Positions 52,661 to 61,127 of a stretch of 64,000 nucleotides of DNA are shown here, piece after piece. Location of the stretch: contig CAMMSL010000005.1 in the NCBI GenBank assembly GCA_946499505.1, positions 60,743-124,742 of the forward strand, written 5' to 3'. The notes below the pieces were generated by a model, which saw only the letters and a list, made by a program, of their open reading frames with translations, did not search any database and had not been told where the DNA came from. Every line of letters starts with the position of its first letter. Positions within the stretch are counted from its first letter, which is position 1. Origin of the DNA: an uncultured Lachnoclostridium sp. (GTDB lineage Bacteria; Bacillota; Clostridia; Lachnospirales; Lachnospiraceae). The translations under genes and the position numbers were made by a program.

Positions 52661-55119
52661 GGCGGCAGGGAAGGGTATCTGCAAACAATAATGCCGGATA
52701 CATTCGCGGTCTTGCATGGAAAAGCGTGAAGAACAGCCGGCTGCGGAATGTCTTTGTTATCTTGACGATCGTACTGTCGGTCAGCCTTCTGATGGTGATG
52801 GCATTGTTTTACGCTGGATTGAATACTGCGGCAAAGCGACAGGTGGAAAAGATGCAGCATGTCATCTATTATGGGCTGAGTGGGGAACAGTTGACCGACA
52901 TGGCGGCGAAAAATGAACCGACCAGTTATGTACTCGGAATGAAGCAGGGACAGGGCGTGGAGATTGATGGAATCATAATCTCTCCTGCGGCATATACCAG
53001 TGAGCCGCTCAAAGACGAGGGGGTGGATCTGAATCCGGTCACCCCGATTAAGGGCGGAATGCCGGAAACTGAAAAGGAAATTCTGCTGCCGGACGCGTAC
53101 TGTGTACTGGCGGGGATTACGCCGGAGCCGGGCGGAAAAGTCTCTTTTACATGGCTGGACGGCACAACGGAAGAGTATACGATCTCCGGTATCTTCCATG
53201 CAGAGGATAATATGTCTGTTTACACCGTTGTATTATCTGAGGCGTATGCCGTGAATGGAAGTCAGCTGAAAGACGTTCTATGGCAGGGAATTGTCTGTCT
53301 GAAAGGTGCGGAAGAGATGACTCAGACGGAATTTGAGGATGCGGCATACTCTCTTGGAAATGATTTGGGAGTAGAACGGCGAAATGTCAATGTAAATAAC
53401 TTCTTTATGGATACTCTGCCGGGCGGAGAACAGCAGGTGCAGGAGACTGTTGCGATTGTTGGAGTGGGAATCGGGATCCTCCTTGTGAGCGTGCTTGTTA
53501 TTTACAGTGTGTTCTATCTGTCTGTAGTGGGACGCATCCGTCAATTCGGGCAGTTGCGCACCATTGGGATGACAAAACGACAGATACGTAAAATGGTGCG
53601 TATGGAAGGCATTATGTTAAGTACAGCAGGAATTCCGGTGGGGCTGGCTGTCGGCGGGATTGTGAGCTATTTCATACGGCCGTCCGGATGGAGCTGGCTG
53701 AACATGCTGCTGATTTCTGTATGTGTCGCTGCGGCAGATGTGGTTACCGTTTTATGTTCTATTCGCAGACCGGCGAAGATAGCAGCTTCCATATCACCGG
53801 TCGAAGCCGCAAAATACGGGGGATATGAAACAGGAGATAAAGGCGGCGGACAGAAGAAGACCGGAAAACTGGCGCGCAGGATCACACCGGGAAGTCTTGC
53901 TCTTATGAGCAGTTTCCGAAATAAGAAAAAGACAGCCCTTACCCTTGTATCTCTCGGGATCGGCGGTGTGCTGTATATGCTGGCAGCCTTCTGGGTGAGT
54001 TCCACAGACAAAGAAAGTTATGCAAGGCAGGGAGAGTTTGCGTATGGTGAGTTTGTCATCGATTATTCTTATAATCTTGTGGAAACGGCGGAAAACGGAG
54101 AGATGGAACTTCGGGCAGAGCACCCGATGGATGGATCACTGGTCGGAGAAATCGAAAATATTGACGGTGTGGAGCGGGTGATTCCTGTGGAAAGCCTTCC
54201 TGTCGCTTTTGAGACACACGATGATGACGGGAACGTACGTGTAGGCGTGGTCAGTGAAGAGCGGGCAGAGACTCTCCGGAATATTGTACAGGAGGGATAT
54301 CTGTCTTATGACGACATGGTGAAAGATGACAGTATCATAACGACGGACGGCGGCGTCTGGGAAGAAGTATATGGCTGGAAACTGGAAGTTGGGGATGAAG
54401 TGGCATTTACCTGGTATGACGGACAGCAGGAACGAGAGAAGTCTTTTAATGTGTGCGGGATTATTGACGCGGATGATTTCTCAAGAGTGTCGGATGGACA
54501 GCCGGGAGACTATACGCTGTCATTCCTGCTCCCGGATGTAGTGCTGCGGGAGATGGCAGGAAACGCTGGTTTGACCGGAACACTTGTGGTCAAGACAGAT
54601 GCGGATAAAGATGAGCAGATTGAAGACGGCCTGAATATGCTTCTTGAAGAATATCCGTATTATTCTCTTAGTACGCTGCGGGAAAATATACTTGAAACAG
54701 AGTCTATGTTTACGCTGCTTTTTTCAGTCATGGTCGGGCTTAGCCTGTTTGTCATAGTATTTGCCCTTATTAATCTGCTCAACACACTTATCACAAATAT
54801 TCTGACACGGGGGCGTGAGTTTGCCATGCTCCAGTCTGTCGGCATGACAAGAAAGCAACTTGCAAAAATGCTCCGTATGGAAGGCCTGACGCTCTCGGCA
54901 GGTAATCTCCTGATAACGCTTGTGATCGGCACCGCGGCAGGATATGCGATGATTTGGCTTCTGAGATATTTCGGCGCGGATTATATGTATTTCGTATTCC
55001 CTGTATGGTTCTTCCTCGGATATGCAGTTTTCATTCTGCTTGTACCGGTACTGATCACAGAATATATGGTGAGGAGATTCCAGAGACAGACACTTGTGGA
55101 GAGGCTGAGAGAAGAATAA
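52657..55119 (+). CDS. FtsX-type ABC transporter permease
   Basis: 820 residues. One N-terminal helix (about 25-48), an extracellular domain, three helices with FtsX motif around RQFGQLRTIGMTKRQIRKMV, then a second helix, second extracellular domain and three C-terminal helices with REFAMLQSVGMTRKQLAKML. This two-domain duplicated FtsX layout differs from BceB (single large loop) and is closer to MacB/SalY-type permeases. Start ATG 52657 overlaps the ATPase stop (ATGA). Likely substrate is an antimicrobial peptide or lipid, inferred from context only. Confidence 0.93.
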   Translation: MRRQGRVSANNNAGYIRGLAWKSVKNSRLRNVFVILTIVLSVSLLMVMALFYAGLNTAAKRQVEKMQHVIYYGLSGEQLTDMAAKNEPTSYVLGMKQGQGVEIDGIIISPAAYTSEPLKDEGVDLNPVTPIKGGMPETEKEILLPDAYCVLAGITPEPGGKVSFTWLDGTTEEYTISGIFHAEDNMSVYTVVLSEAYAVNGSQLKDVLWQGIVCLKGAEEMTQTEFEDAAYSLGNDLGVERRNVNVNNFFMDTLPGGEQQVQETVAIVGVGIGILLVSVLVIYSVFYLSVVGRIRQFGQLRTIGMTKRQIRKMVRMEGIMLSTAGIPVGLAVGGIVSYFIRPSGWSWLNMLLISVCVAAADVVTVLCSIRRPAKIAASISPVEAAKYGGYETGDKGGGQKKTGKLARRITPGSLALMSSFRNKKKTALTLVSLGIGGVLYMLAAFWVSSTDKESYARQGEFAYGEFVIDYSYNLVETAENGEMELRAEHPMDGSLVGEIENIDGVERVIPVESLPVAFETHDDDGNVRVGVVSEERAETLRNIVQEGYLSYDDMVKDDSIITTDGGVWEEVYGWKLEVGDEVAFTWYDGQQEREKSFNVCGIIDADDFSRVSDGQPGDYTLSFLLPDVVLREMAGNAGLTGTLVVKTDADKDEQIEDGLNMLLEEYPYYSLSTLRENILETESMFTLLFSVMVGLSLFVIVFALINLLNTLITNILTRGREFAMLQSVGMTRKQLAKMLRMEGLTLSAGNLLITLVIGTAAGYAMIWLLRYFGADYMYFVFPVWFFLGYAVFILLVPVLITEYMVRRFQRQTLVERLREE

Positions 55120-55142
55120 AGGAACCTTCGGAAGTGAAAAAT

Positions 55143-55184
55143 AAGAGAGCCTGCATCCGGTGTGAAAGTGGTGCAGGCTCTCTT
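55143..55184. terminator. Bidirectional terminator between the permease and deacetylase genes
   Basis: AAGAGAGCCTGCA and TGCAGGCTCTCTT form a perfect 13-bp stem with a 16-base loop. The minus-strand exit is followed by ATTTTTC. Confidence 0.8.
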
Positions 55185-55201
55185 GTGTGGAAATGAGCCG
55201 G

Positions 55202-56635
55202 TCAATTGTTTACAGAGTGATGTGCGGGATAGGAATCAACGGTCAGCGCCTCAAAAGCATATCCCTGACCGCGGTAATATTTGATGATATCCGGCAGAGC
55301 GTCCACAGTCGTGCCTTTTGCATCGGTATCATGCATCAGGATGTTAATGTGCTGGGCGCTGCTGGAAGTTGCATTTTTCACAAGTGTTTCGGCCGGGACA
55401 TTGTTCCCGCTGGCGTCCGTTGAATCACAGTTCCAGTCAAAGTATTGATAGCCTTTTTCCTGCACGTCTTTGGTCAGTTTTGTCATAAGACCGGGGCAGT
55501 ACTGTGCGCTGACCGTGTTGCTGGACCCGCCGGGGAAACGGATCAGTTTTGATTCGACCCCGGTAGCCTCTTTTACCATATCTGAGATCTTCTGCAGATC
55601 ATCGAAATATGCCTCTTCGGAAGCGTAGACTTTTGCGTAATCGTGTGTATATGTATGGAGGGCTACAACACTGTCCTGGTCGACGATGCGCTTGAGTACA
55701 TCATTATGCTTCTGGTTGTTCCCTGTTACGAAAAAAGTAGCCTTCGCATTGTAGGTATTCAGGATTTCAAGAATCTTGTCTGTGTGCGCGGACGGGCCGT
55801 CATCAAATGTAAGATAGACGACTTTCCGGTCGTAGTCCCGGTCCTTTTTGACAGTAACTTGCCGGATAGTGGTTCCTTCATTACCGGAACGGTCTTTTGT
55901 CGTATATGTGACTTCGTAGGTACCCGGTGTGGCAAAATCTACCTGATCAGAATTGACAGAGAACGACGGATCCGGATCCATATCATCTGTCACTGTGACG
56001 CCTTCGGAGAAGTCCATTGTTCTTCCCTGAAGCACTTCTACATTATCTGCGCCCTGGACTACAGGCGGCGTGATGTCCTTTTCCCGCGTCAGCGTCGTTG
56101 TCTCCACGGTTTCGTTGCCGGAAGTGTCCGTGGCAGCGATCTGTATGTCATAGGTCCCTTCTTTATCCCATGCTTTCGGGTCTTTGAAATGCACAGATGT
56201 TTCTGTAAAGTCACTGACTTCTTTTACAAACTTTTCCGGTGTGACCTCTTCCACAAGGTCTGTTGTATAGGGTTTTACTTTCAGAACAGGAGGTGTAGTG
56301 TCTTCTACTTTGACAGTGGCTTTATACTCATGTCCGCGGCAGGTATAAGTGACCGGATAATCTCCAAGCTTTTCTACATCTGCCTTCGACTGGATGTCAA
56401 CGTCCTTTTTGTCGGCAAAATAAAGATCTTTTACATTTTCCCACGGATCGAACGGTGTCATCAGTTCATGTTTGATGACGGTATCCTTTAACTTGACCGG
56501 GTGCGTGTACAGATATGCAAATATTCCCGCTGCGGCCAGAATCGGGATGATCAGCAGTACAGCTGTGATCCGCAGCAGGAGCGCTCGGCGGCGTTTTCTT
56601 TTTCTTGATAATCGTCTTTTGTCTCTTTTAGTCAT
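55202..56635 (-). CDS. Polysaccharide deacetylase with Ig-like repeats, cell-surface
   Basis: 477 residues. A basic N terminus is followed by one membrane anchor (about 20-43). Residues about 85-265 contain three Ig-like beta repeats of the Cry22/DUF5011 sort (PVTYTCRGHEYKATVKVEDT, TYDIQIAATDTSGNETV, TYEVTYTTKDRSGNE). The C-terminal NodB domain has TFDDGP (276-281), the metal-binding HTYTH (327-331) and RFPGGSS. It probably removes acetyl groups from peptidoglycan or another wall polymer outside the cell. Confidence 0.92.
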   Translation of the reverse strand: MTKRDKRRLSRKRKRRRALLLRITAVLLIIPILAAAGIFAYLYTHPVKLKDTVIKHELMTPFDPWENVKDLYFADKKDVDIQSKADVEKLGDYPVTYTCRGHEYKATVKVEDTTPPVLKVKPYTTDLVEEVTPEKFVKEVSDFTETSVHFKDPKAWDKEGTYDIQIAATDTSGNETVETTTLTREKDITPPVVQGADNVEVLQGRTMDFSEGVTVTDDMDPDPSFSVNSDQVDFATPGTYEVTYTTKDRSGNEGTTIRQVTVKKDRDYDRKVVYLTFDDGPSAHTDKILEILNTYNAKATFFVTGNNQKHNDVLKRIVDQDSVVALHTYTHDYAKVYASEEAYFDDLQKISDMVKEATGVESKLIRFPGGSSNTVSAQYCPGLMTKLTKDVQEKGYQYFDWNCDSTDASGNNVPAETLVKNATSSSAQHINILMHDTDAKGTTVDALPDIIKYYRGQGYAFEALTVDSYPAHHSVNN

Positions 56636-56686
56636 ATTCCCCTCTTTTATATATAAACTCCAAATTGATATGTATGTGGCCCCACT

Positions 56687-56715
56687 ATACTACTAGGTCA
56701 TAGGTACATATGCAA
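56687..56715 (-). promoter_or_regulatory. Promoter of the polysaccharide deacetylase gene
   Basis: Minus strand TTGCAT (56715-56710), 17 bases, TAGTAT (56692-56687), about 50 bases before the start. Confidence 0.5.
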
Positions 56716-56760
56716 GAGAGTTACACAAAACGTAAGTAAAATTACATAAAATATTAAGAA

Positions 56761-56789
56761 TTGACCATTTTTGCCTGCGTGGTTATACT
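56761..56789 (+). promoter_or_regulatory. Promoter of the DUF2238-like membrane protein gene
   Basis: TTGACC at 56761, 17-base spacer, TATACT at 56784. Because transcription would start near 56796, the true start codon must be ATG 56830. Confidence 0.65.
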
Positions 56790-56829
56790 ATACACGATAC
56801 GTTTTCTGACAGATGAAAAGGACGGTTAT

Positions 56830-57864
56830 ATGACTAGAAAGAATAACAGACCCGAAGAGATAAGAGCAAATAACAAAGAAAATAAGAAAAACAGAAAGCG
56901 CACGGACGGCCGTATGCGCAATTTGAGCGAAGCGTTGTATCTGGAACTCCGTGAGCACAAGAGTTCATTTATCGTGTATTTCACGCTTCGTATTCTTGTG
57001 ATCGTGATGCTGATTCTCCAGCTTTTGAACCGGAATTATGAAAATGTGTTTCTCTGTGCACTGACGATGCTCCTTCTGATCATGCCCAGTCTTGTGCAGG
57101 TTACATTTAAGGTGGAGCTGCCGACGACACTGGAGATTTTTATACTTGTTTTTATTTTTGCGGCCGAGATCCTGGGGGAGATCAGTGAGTTTTATCTTGT
57201 ATTCCCTTTCTGGGATACAGTACTCCACACGATCAATGGTTTCCTTGCAGCAGCTATCGGTTTTTCTATGGTAGACCTTTTGAACCGGAGTGAGAAGGTT
57301 GTGTTCAATCTGTCCCCTTTGTTTATGGCGATTGTCGCATTCTGCTTTTCCATGACGATTGGTGTCATCTGGGAATTCTTTGAGTTTGGTATGGATCTGC
57401 TGATCGGGTATGACATGCAGAAGGATACGGTTATCCACACGATCCAGTCCGTGACGCTGGATCCGGCAGGGCGCAATGTACCCTATACGATCAGAAATAT
57501 TACGGAGACAGTGGTGAACGGCCAGGAGCTGGGAGTTGGCGGCTATCTGGATATCGGCCTGATCGATACGATGGAGGACCTGATCGTCAACTTTATCGGA
57601 GCGTTTGTGTTTTCCGTGATCGGTTTCTTCTTTGTGAAAAATCGCGGGAAAGGCGGAATTGCCGGCAGGTTTATCCCGCGCAGAAAAGCCAAAGACAGAG
57701 ATTTCCTGAAGATTGCAAGGAAGATCGCGGAGAACGGGGGTGATGTGAAAACCGTCGTACGTAAGAGAGCAGCACGGCTGAAAGCAAAAAGAAGCGGATC
57801 AGCGAAGAAATCGGAAGATCAGTTTCCAGACAAGAAAAAGGATAAAAGCGCCGAGGATCGTTGA
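56830..57864 (+). CDS. Membrane protein, DUF2238-like
   Basis: 344 residues. Basic N terminus (MTRKNNRPEEIRANNKENKK), then about six membrane helices, and a basic C-terminal tail of some 70 residues ending in a Lys/Asp-rich stretch. Core motifs FPFWDTVLHTINGFLAAAIG and TIGVIWEFFEFGMDLLIG match the DUF2238/YjdF family, whose role is unknown. The promoter position sets the start. The last 66 bases overlap the convergent gene. Confidence 0.82.
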   Translation: MTRKNNRPEEIRANNKENKKNRKRTDGRMRNLSEALYLELREHKSSFIVYFTLRILVIVMLILQLLNRNYENVFLCALTMLLLIMPSLVQVTFKVELPTTLEIFILVFIFAAEILGEISEFYLVFPFWDTVLHTINGFLAAAIGFSMVDLLNRSEKVVFNLSPLFMAIVAFCFSMTIGVIWEFFEFGMDLLIGYDMQKDTVIHTIQSVTLDPAGRNVPYTIRNITETVVNGQELGVGGYLDIGLIDTMEDLIVNFIGAFVFSVIGFFFVKNRGKGGIAGRFIPRRKAKDRDFLKIARKIAENGGDVKTVVRKRAARLKAKRSGSAKKSEDQFPDKKKDKSAEDR

Positions 57865-58515
57865 AGCGATATAGAACAAAATAACGCCTGTATTACCCAG
57901 AATGGGGAGCAGATCGCGGAATACGACCTGCTGCATCTGGTAATCCGGATTGATATAGAACATATTGATCGTGCCGAATCTGTCCAGAGAGAGGTTCAGC
58001 AGTTCGGCGATCAGGCAGCATGCGAGATACAGGAGTGAGCTGTAAAGAAAAGGACGCAGTGGAAACGCAGTTTTGAGAGAGCGGGAAAACAGCGCCTTTT
58101 TTTTGTTAGCCCTGAGCAGCCGGAGGTAAGTGATTCCTGCCGTGACCCCTAATATAATAAGAAGAATATGCCACAGATAAGAGTGGATGGTAAGCGCTCT
58201 TAGCGGGTAATGCAGCCCTGAGGTATCTGCAAACACGGCAACTCCGCCGAGCAGACAGTAACACATGAGAAATGTGAGAAGTGTTCGCCGCGTATTACTG
58301 CGGCGCAGCCATGGATAAGCGAGCAGGATATACATGGGAATACTGCAAAGCTGAAAAGGGAAATACCACCAGTTGTATCTCCCGCCCCCGATGACGAAAG
58401 TGAGTGTGAACTGCTTCCACACCTCACTGCAGAGCATAAGGATACCACAGGCAAAAAAGAAAACATCAGATTTATTGGAAAAGAAAACGGAAATCAAAGT
58501 TTTTTTACGATTCAT
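57799..58515 (-). CDS. YwaF-like integral membrane protein
   Basis: 238 residues with about six membrane helices. The WWYFPFQLCSIPMYILLAYP motif and later HSYLWHILLIILG are typical of the YwaF/TIGR02206 family of unknown function. Convergent with the DUF2238-like gene and overlapping its 3' end by 66 bases. ATG 58515 has GAGGTG upstream. Confidence 0.82.
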   Translation of the reverse strand: MNRKKTLISVFFSNKSDVFFFACGILMLCSEVWKQFTLTFVIGGGRYNWWYFPFQLCSIPMYILLAYPWLRRSNTRRTLLTFLMCYCLLGGVAVFADTSGLHYPLRALTIHSYLWHILLIILGVTAGITYLRLLRANKKKALFSRSLKTAFPLRPFLYSSLLYLACCLIAELLNLSLDRFGTINMFYINPDYQMQQVVFRDLLPILGNTGVILFYIASTILGAFILFLVWKLIFRFLR

Positions 58516-58806
58516 TTATGCACCTCTTTTATATTGTACCACGATCGCATAAATGTTTATACCGGTTTGACAGCTTTTACATGCAAAATGGTGAAAAAGG
58601 GGAACCGGATTGTAAGAAACATACAAATAGCAATTGTTTTTTCAACAAAATTATACAAAATTATACGAGAATGTGCGGGCGACGCGGTTTTTCTGAAAAA
58701 TCGGATGAAAAAGTAATAAAACGAAACGGTTCTTATATTGTGAAAAAGGACAATTTGAAGTAAAAAACATGCACTTCCGGCGGAAGAAAGTTAATGTGTG
58801 AAAATG

Positions 58807-58835
58807 TTGACAAATTCTGAAGCGGGGCGTAATAT
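58807..58835 (+). promoter_or_regulatory. Promoter of the F-type ATP synthase operon
   Basis: Perfect TTGACA at 58807, 17-base spacer, TAATAT at 58830. Transcription would start near 58842, giving a leader of about 160 bases. Confidence 0.65.
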
Positions 58836-58875
58836 TTAGACAGCTTTTCGGAATATTCTTTTACATAGGAAGAAA

Positions 58876-58939
58876 AGCCGGCTGAATTGAGAAGTGAAAA
58901 AGGTTTTAGGGGGTTCAAAGGGGAACGGCTCTTTTTTTT
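58876..58939 (+). terminator. Possible attenuator in the F-ATPase leader
   Basis: AGCCG (58876-58880) can pair with CGGCT (58926-58930), followed by CTTTTTTTT. The loop is long (45 bases), so this is a weak call. Confidence 0.3.
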
Positions 58940-59004
58940 ATGCCTAAAATCATGACCTTTTCGGGTTCGGTCAATAAATACTGGTGAAAAAAGGAGGGAG
59001 CAAT

Positions 59005-59688
59005 ACGGGAAATCTGACAGAAACACTGATGGAAGAATTGAACTGTGAGACAATGTTCACTCTTCCGGTCGTGGGAGGTATCTCCGAATCCGTGGTGGTC
59101 ACATGGATCATCATGGCGGTTCTTGTTCTGCTGTCTATTATCCTGACGAGAAACCTCAGGGTAGAAAATCCCGGCAAAGTCCAGCTCGTACTGGAAGCGG
59201 GAATAAGTTGGGCGCAGAACTTTTTTGAAGGGATTCTCGGGAAAGAAAGCCGAAGATACAGCCCTTATCTGATCACGGTACTTCTCTATCTGGCTGCAGC
59301 AAACACGCTTGCGCCGCTGTTCGGCTTTAAACCGCCGACAAAAGATCTGAACGTGACGGCAGCTCTGGCTATTATGAGCATGTGCCTGATCGAATTTTCG
59401 GGCATCCGCAAGAACGGAGTGAAACATTGGGTAAAACATTTCGCCCAGCCCATTCCGGTGGTGGCGCCGATCACAGTACTGGAGATCGTCATCCGGCCGC
59501 TGTCGCTCTGTATGCGACTCTTCGGAAACATGCTGGCCGGATTTGTGGTACTGGAGCTTTTGAAATTCTTTGTACCGCTGATCGTACCGATCCCGGTAAG
59601 TTTTTATTTTGACATTTTCGACGGTCTGCTTCAGGCATATGTATTTGTATTTCTGACAGCACTATTCATGACCGAGGAGATGGAGTAG
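59005..59688 (+). CDS. atpB: ATP synthase F0 subunit a (apparent ACG start)
   Basis: About 227 residues. Stator subunit forming the proton half-channels. The essential Arg is in SLCMRLFGNMLAGFV, with a C-terminal LLQAYVFVFLTALFM helix. The start is unusual: AAGGAGG (58991-58997) is 7 bases before an ACG at 59005 (MGNLTETLMEELN if read as Met), while the GTG at 58984 lies before the ribosome site and the first ATG (59029) is 31 bases after it. The gene itself is certain; its start is not. Confidence 0.9.
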   Translation, partial: TGNLTETLMEELNCETMFTLPVVGGISESVVVTWIIMAVLVLLSIILTRNLRVENPGKVQLVLEAGISWAQNFFEGILGKESRRYSPYLITVLLYLAAANTLAPLFGFKPPTKDLNVTAALAIMSMCLIEFSGIRKNGVKHWVKHFAQPIPVVAPITVLEIVIRPLSLCMRLFGNMLAGFVVLELLKFFVPLIVPIPVSFYFDIFDGLLQAYVFVFLTALFMTEEME

Positions 59689-59785
59689 CCCGCAGACAGC
59701 GGGGAAGGCTGTACCCGGATGAAGAGGGGAAGGCATCAGCAATTCATAAAACACAAAATATTATGAAAAAAAGGAGATTAGAATT

Positions 59786-60010
59786 ATGGGAACAATTATT
59801 GCTATCGGAGCAGGTATTGCAGTATTAACAGGTATTGGAGCAGGTGTAGGTATCGGTATTGCAACAGGAAAGGCTACAGAGGCAATTGCAAGACAGCCTG
59901 AGGCAGAGGGTAAGATCAGCAAGAACCTGATTCTTGGATGTGCGCTTGCAGAGGCAACAGCTATTTATGGTTTCATCATCGGACTTCTGATCATCATCCT
60001 TCTTCAGTAA
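59786..60010 (+). CDS. atpE: ATP synthase F0 subunit c
   Basis: 74 residues, two membrane helices joined by the ARQPEAEGK loop. The ion-carrying Glu is in [15 protein letters not shown]. At the positions equivalent to Gln32 and Ser66 of sodium-type c subunits (Ilyobacter numbering) there are Ile (GVGIG) and Ala (AEAT), so protons rather than sodium are the likely ion. ATG follows AAAAAAGGAG. Confidence 0.96.
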   Translation: MGTIIAIGAGIAVLTGIGAGVGIGIATGKATEAIARQPEAEGKISKNLILGCALAEATAIYGFIIGLLIIILLQ

Positions 60011-60059
60011 TGGCAATGGCAGAATTTAGAGACGATAACATGAAAGGTGGGTTGCAAAG

Positions 60060-60560
60060 GTGATTTCAATAGACTTGAACCTTGTCTGGACCATAATCAA
60101 CCTTGTTGTTCTTTATCTTTTGCTGAGACATTTCCTCATCGGCCCTGTGATGAATATCATGGAGCAGCGGAAACAGATGATAGATGATGGATTTAAGAAT
60201 GCAGAGGCGGCACAGGCGGATGCTGACAGGCTGAAACAGGAGTATGAGACAGCTTTAAGCGGAGCAAAACAGGAATCTGTACAGCTTATAGAGAATGCGA
60301 GAAAGAGTGCAAAGGCAGAATATGACCGCATCATAAATGAGGCGGGGGAGAAGGCCGGCACTATGATCGAATCCGCGAAAGAGAATGTGCGCATCGAGCG
60401 TGAGCAGACGATGAAAGAACTGAAGTCACAGATCGCAGGGCTTGCAGCTGCATCAGCGGCGAAGATCATTGGCGGCAATGCGGATGATAAGGAGAGCCGG
60501 GACCTGTACGATCAGTTCCTGAAAGAAGCAGGTGAGGGCGATGGCAATGCAGACAAATAA
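60060..60560 (+). CDS. atpF: ATP synthase F0 subunit b
   Basis: 166 residues: one N-terminal membrane helix (NLVWTIINLVVLYLLLRHFL) and a long charged coiled coil (QKMID-like KNAEAAQADADRLKQEYETA onward) forming the peripheral stalk. GTG start at 60060. Overlaps atpH by about 20 bases. Confidence 0.95.
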   Translation: MISIDLNLVWTIINLVVLYLLLRHFLIGPVMNIMEQRKQMIDDGFKNAEAAQADADRLKQEYETALSGAKQESVQLIENARKSAKAEYDRIINEAGEKAGTMIESAKENVRIEREQTMKELKSQIAGLAAASAAKIIGGNADDKESRDLYDQFLKEAGEGDGNADK

Positions 60561-61074
60561 TGAAATACGCTGTTCTTCTACTGCGGTCTCATACGGAAAA
60601 GTTCTTTTTGAACTGAATATTCCCGAGGAGAGTGTAAGAAAGACACGCGAGATATTAGAGGCTGTTCCGCAGCTCTCTGATCTGTTCATGAATCCTACGG
60701 TCGCCCAGAAAAAGAAAATGGCAGTCATCGACAGAGTATTTCCGGAAGATATGCGGAACTTCCTGAAGACGGCATGCAAGTATCACAGGATGGACCTTAT
60801 GGATGAGATTTTCGCCGCATATGACAGATGCCGGGATGAGGAGGATAAAGTCCTAAAGGCCGTGCTGACATGTACTGCCGAGCCGGATGAAGAACAGAAA
60901 AAGGGAATGGAGAGTTTCCTGTGCAGAAAGTACGGTGCTCAGAAAGCGCAGATTGAAGTGCGTCATGATGCGAATCTGCTGGGAGGATTTATTCTCCGCG
61001 CGGGCAGTGACGAGTACGACTGGAGCATGAAAGGACGTCTGGACAGACTTACGCAGACTCTGGGCGGACACTGA
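60541..61074 (+). CDS. atpH: ATP synthase F1 subunit delta
   Basis: About 177 residues. Connects the b stalk to the top of the alpha/beta head. AVSYGKVLFELNIPEESV at the N terminus and the C-terminal LLGGFILRAGSDEYDWSMKG are typical. The start may be ATG 60541 (MAMQTNNEI), placed after AGGTGAGG; GTG 60532 and ATG 60547 are alternatives. Confidence 0.94.
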   Translation: MAMQTNNEIRCSSTAVSYGKVLFELNIPEESVRKTREILEAVPQLSDLFMNPTVAQKKKMAVIDRVFPEDMRNFLKTACKYHRMDLMDEIFAAYDRCRDEEDKVLKAVLTCTAEPDEEQKKGMESFLCRKYGAQKAQIEVRHDANLLGGFILRAGSDEYDWSMKGRLDRLTQTLGGH

Positions 61075-61127
61075 TAACAGAACTGCATCAGAAGTCTTAC
61101 TCTTAATATAACCTGGAGGTGAACAAG

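Larger units (their letters stand above)
58516..59004. other. Intergenic leader region of the F-ATPase operon
   Basis: About 490 bases without a convincing gene. It holds a promoter at 58807, a long AT-rich leader, and a possible attenuator hairpin at 58876-58939. Open frames (for example 58518-58763) lack ribosome sites and recognisable content. No atpI gene is present upstream of atpB. Confidence 0.6.

Noticed and set aside
58518-58763. 81-residue frame upstream of the F-ATPase genes, considered as an atpI-like gene
   Set aside because: No membrane helices of the AtpI kind, no ribosome site, and a polar low-quality translation.
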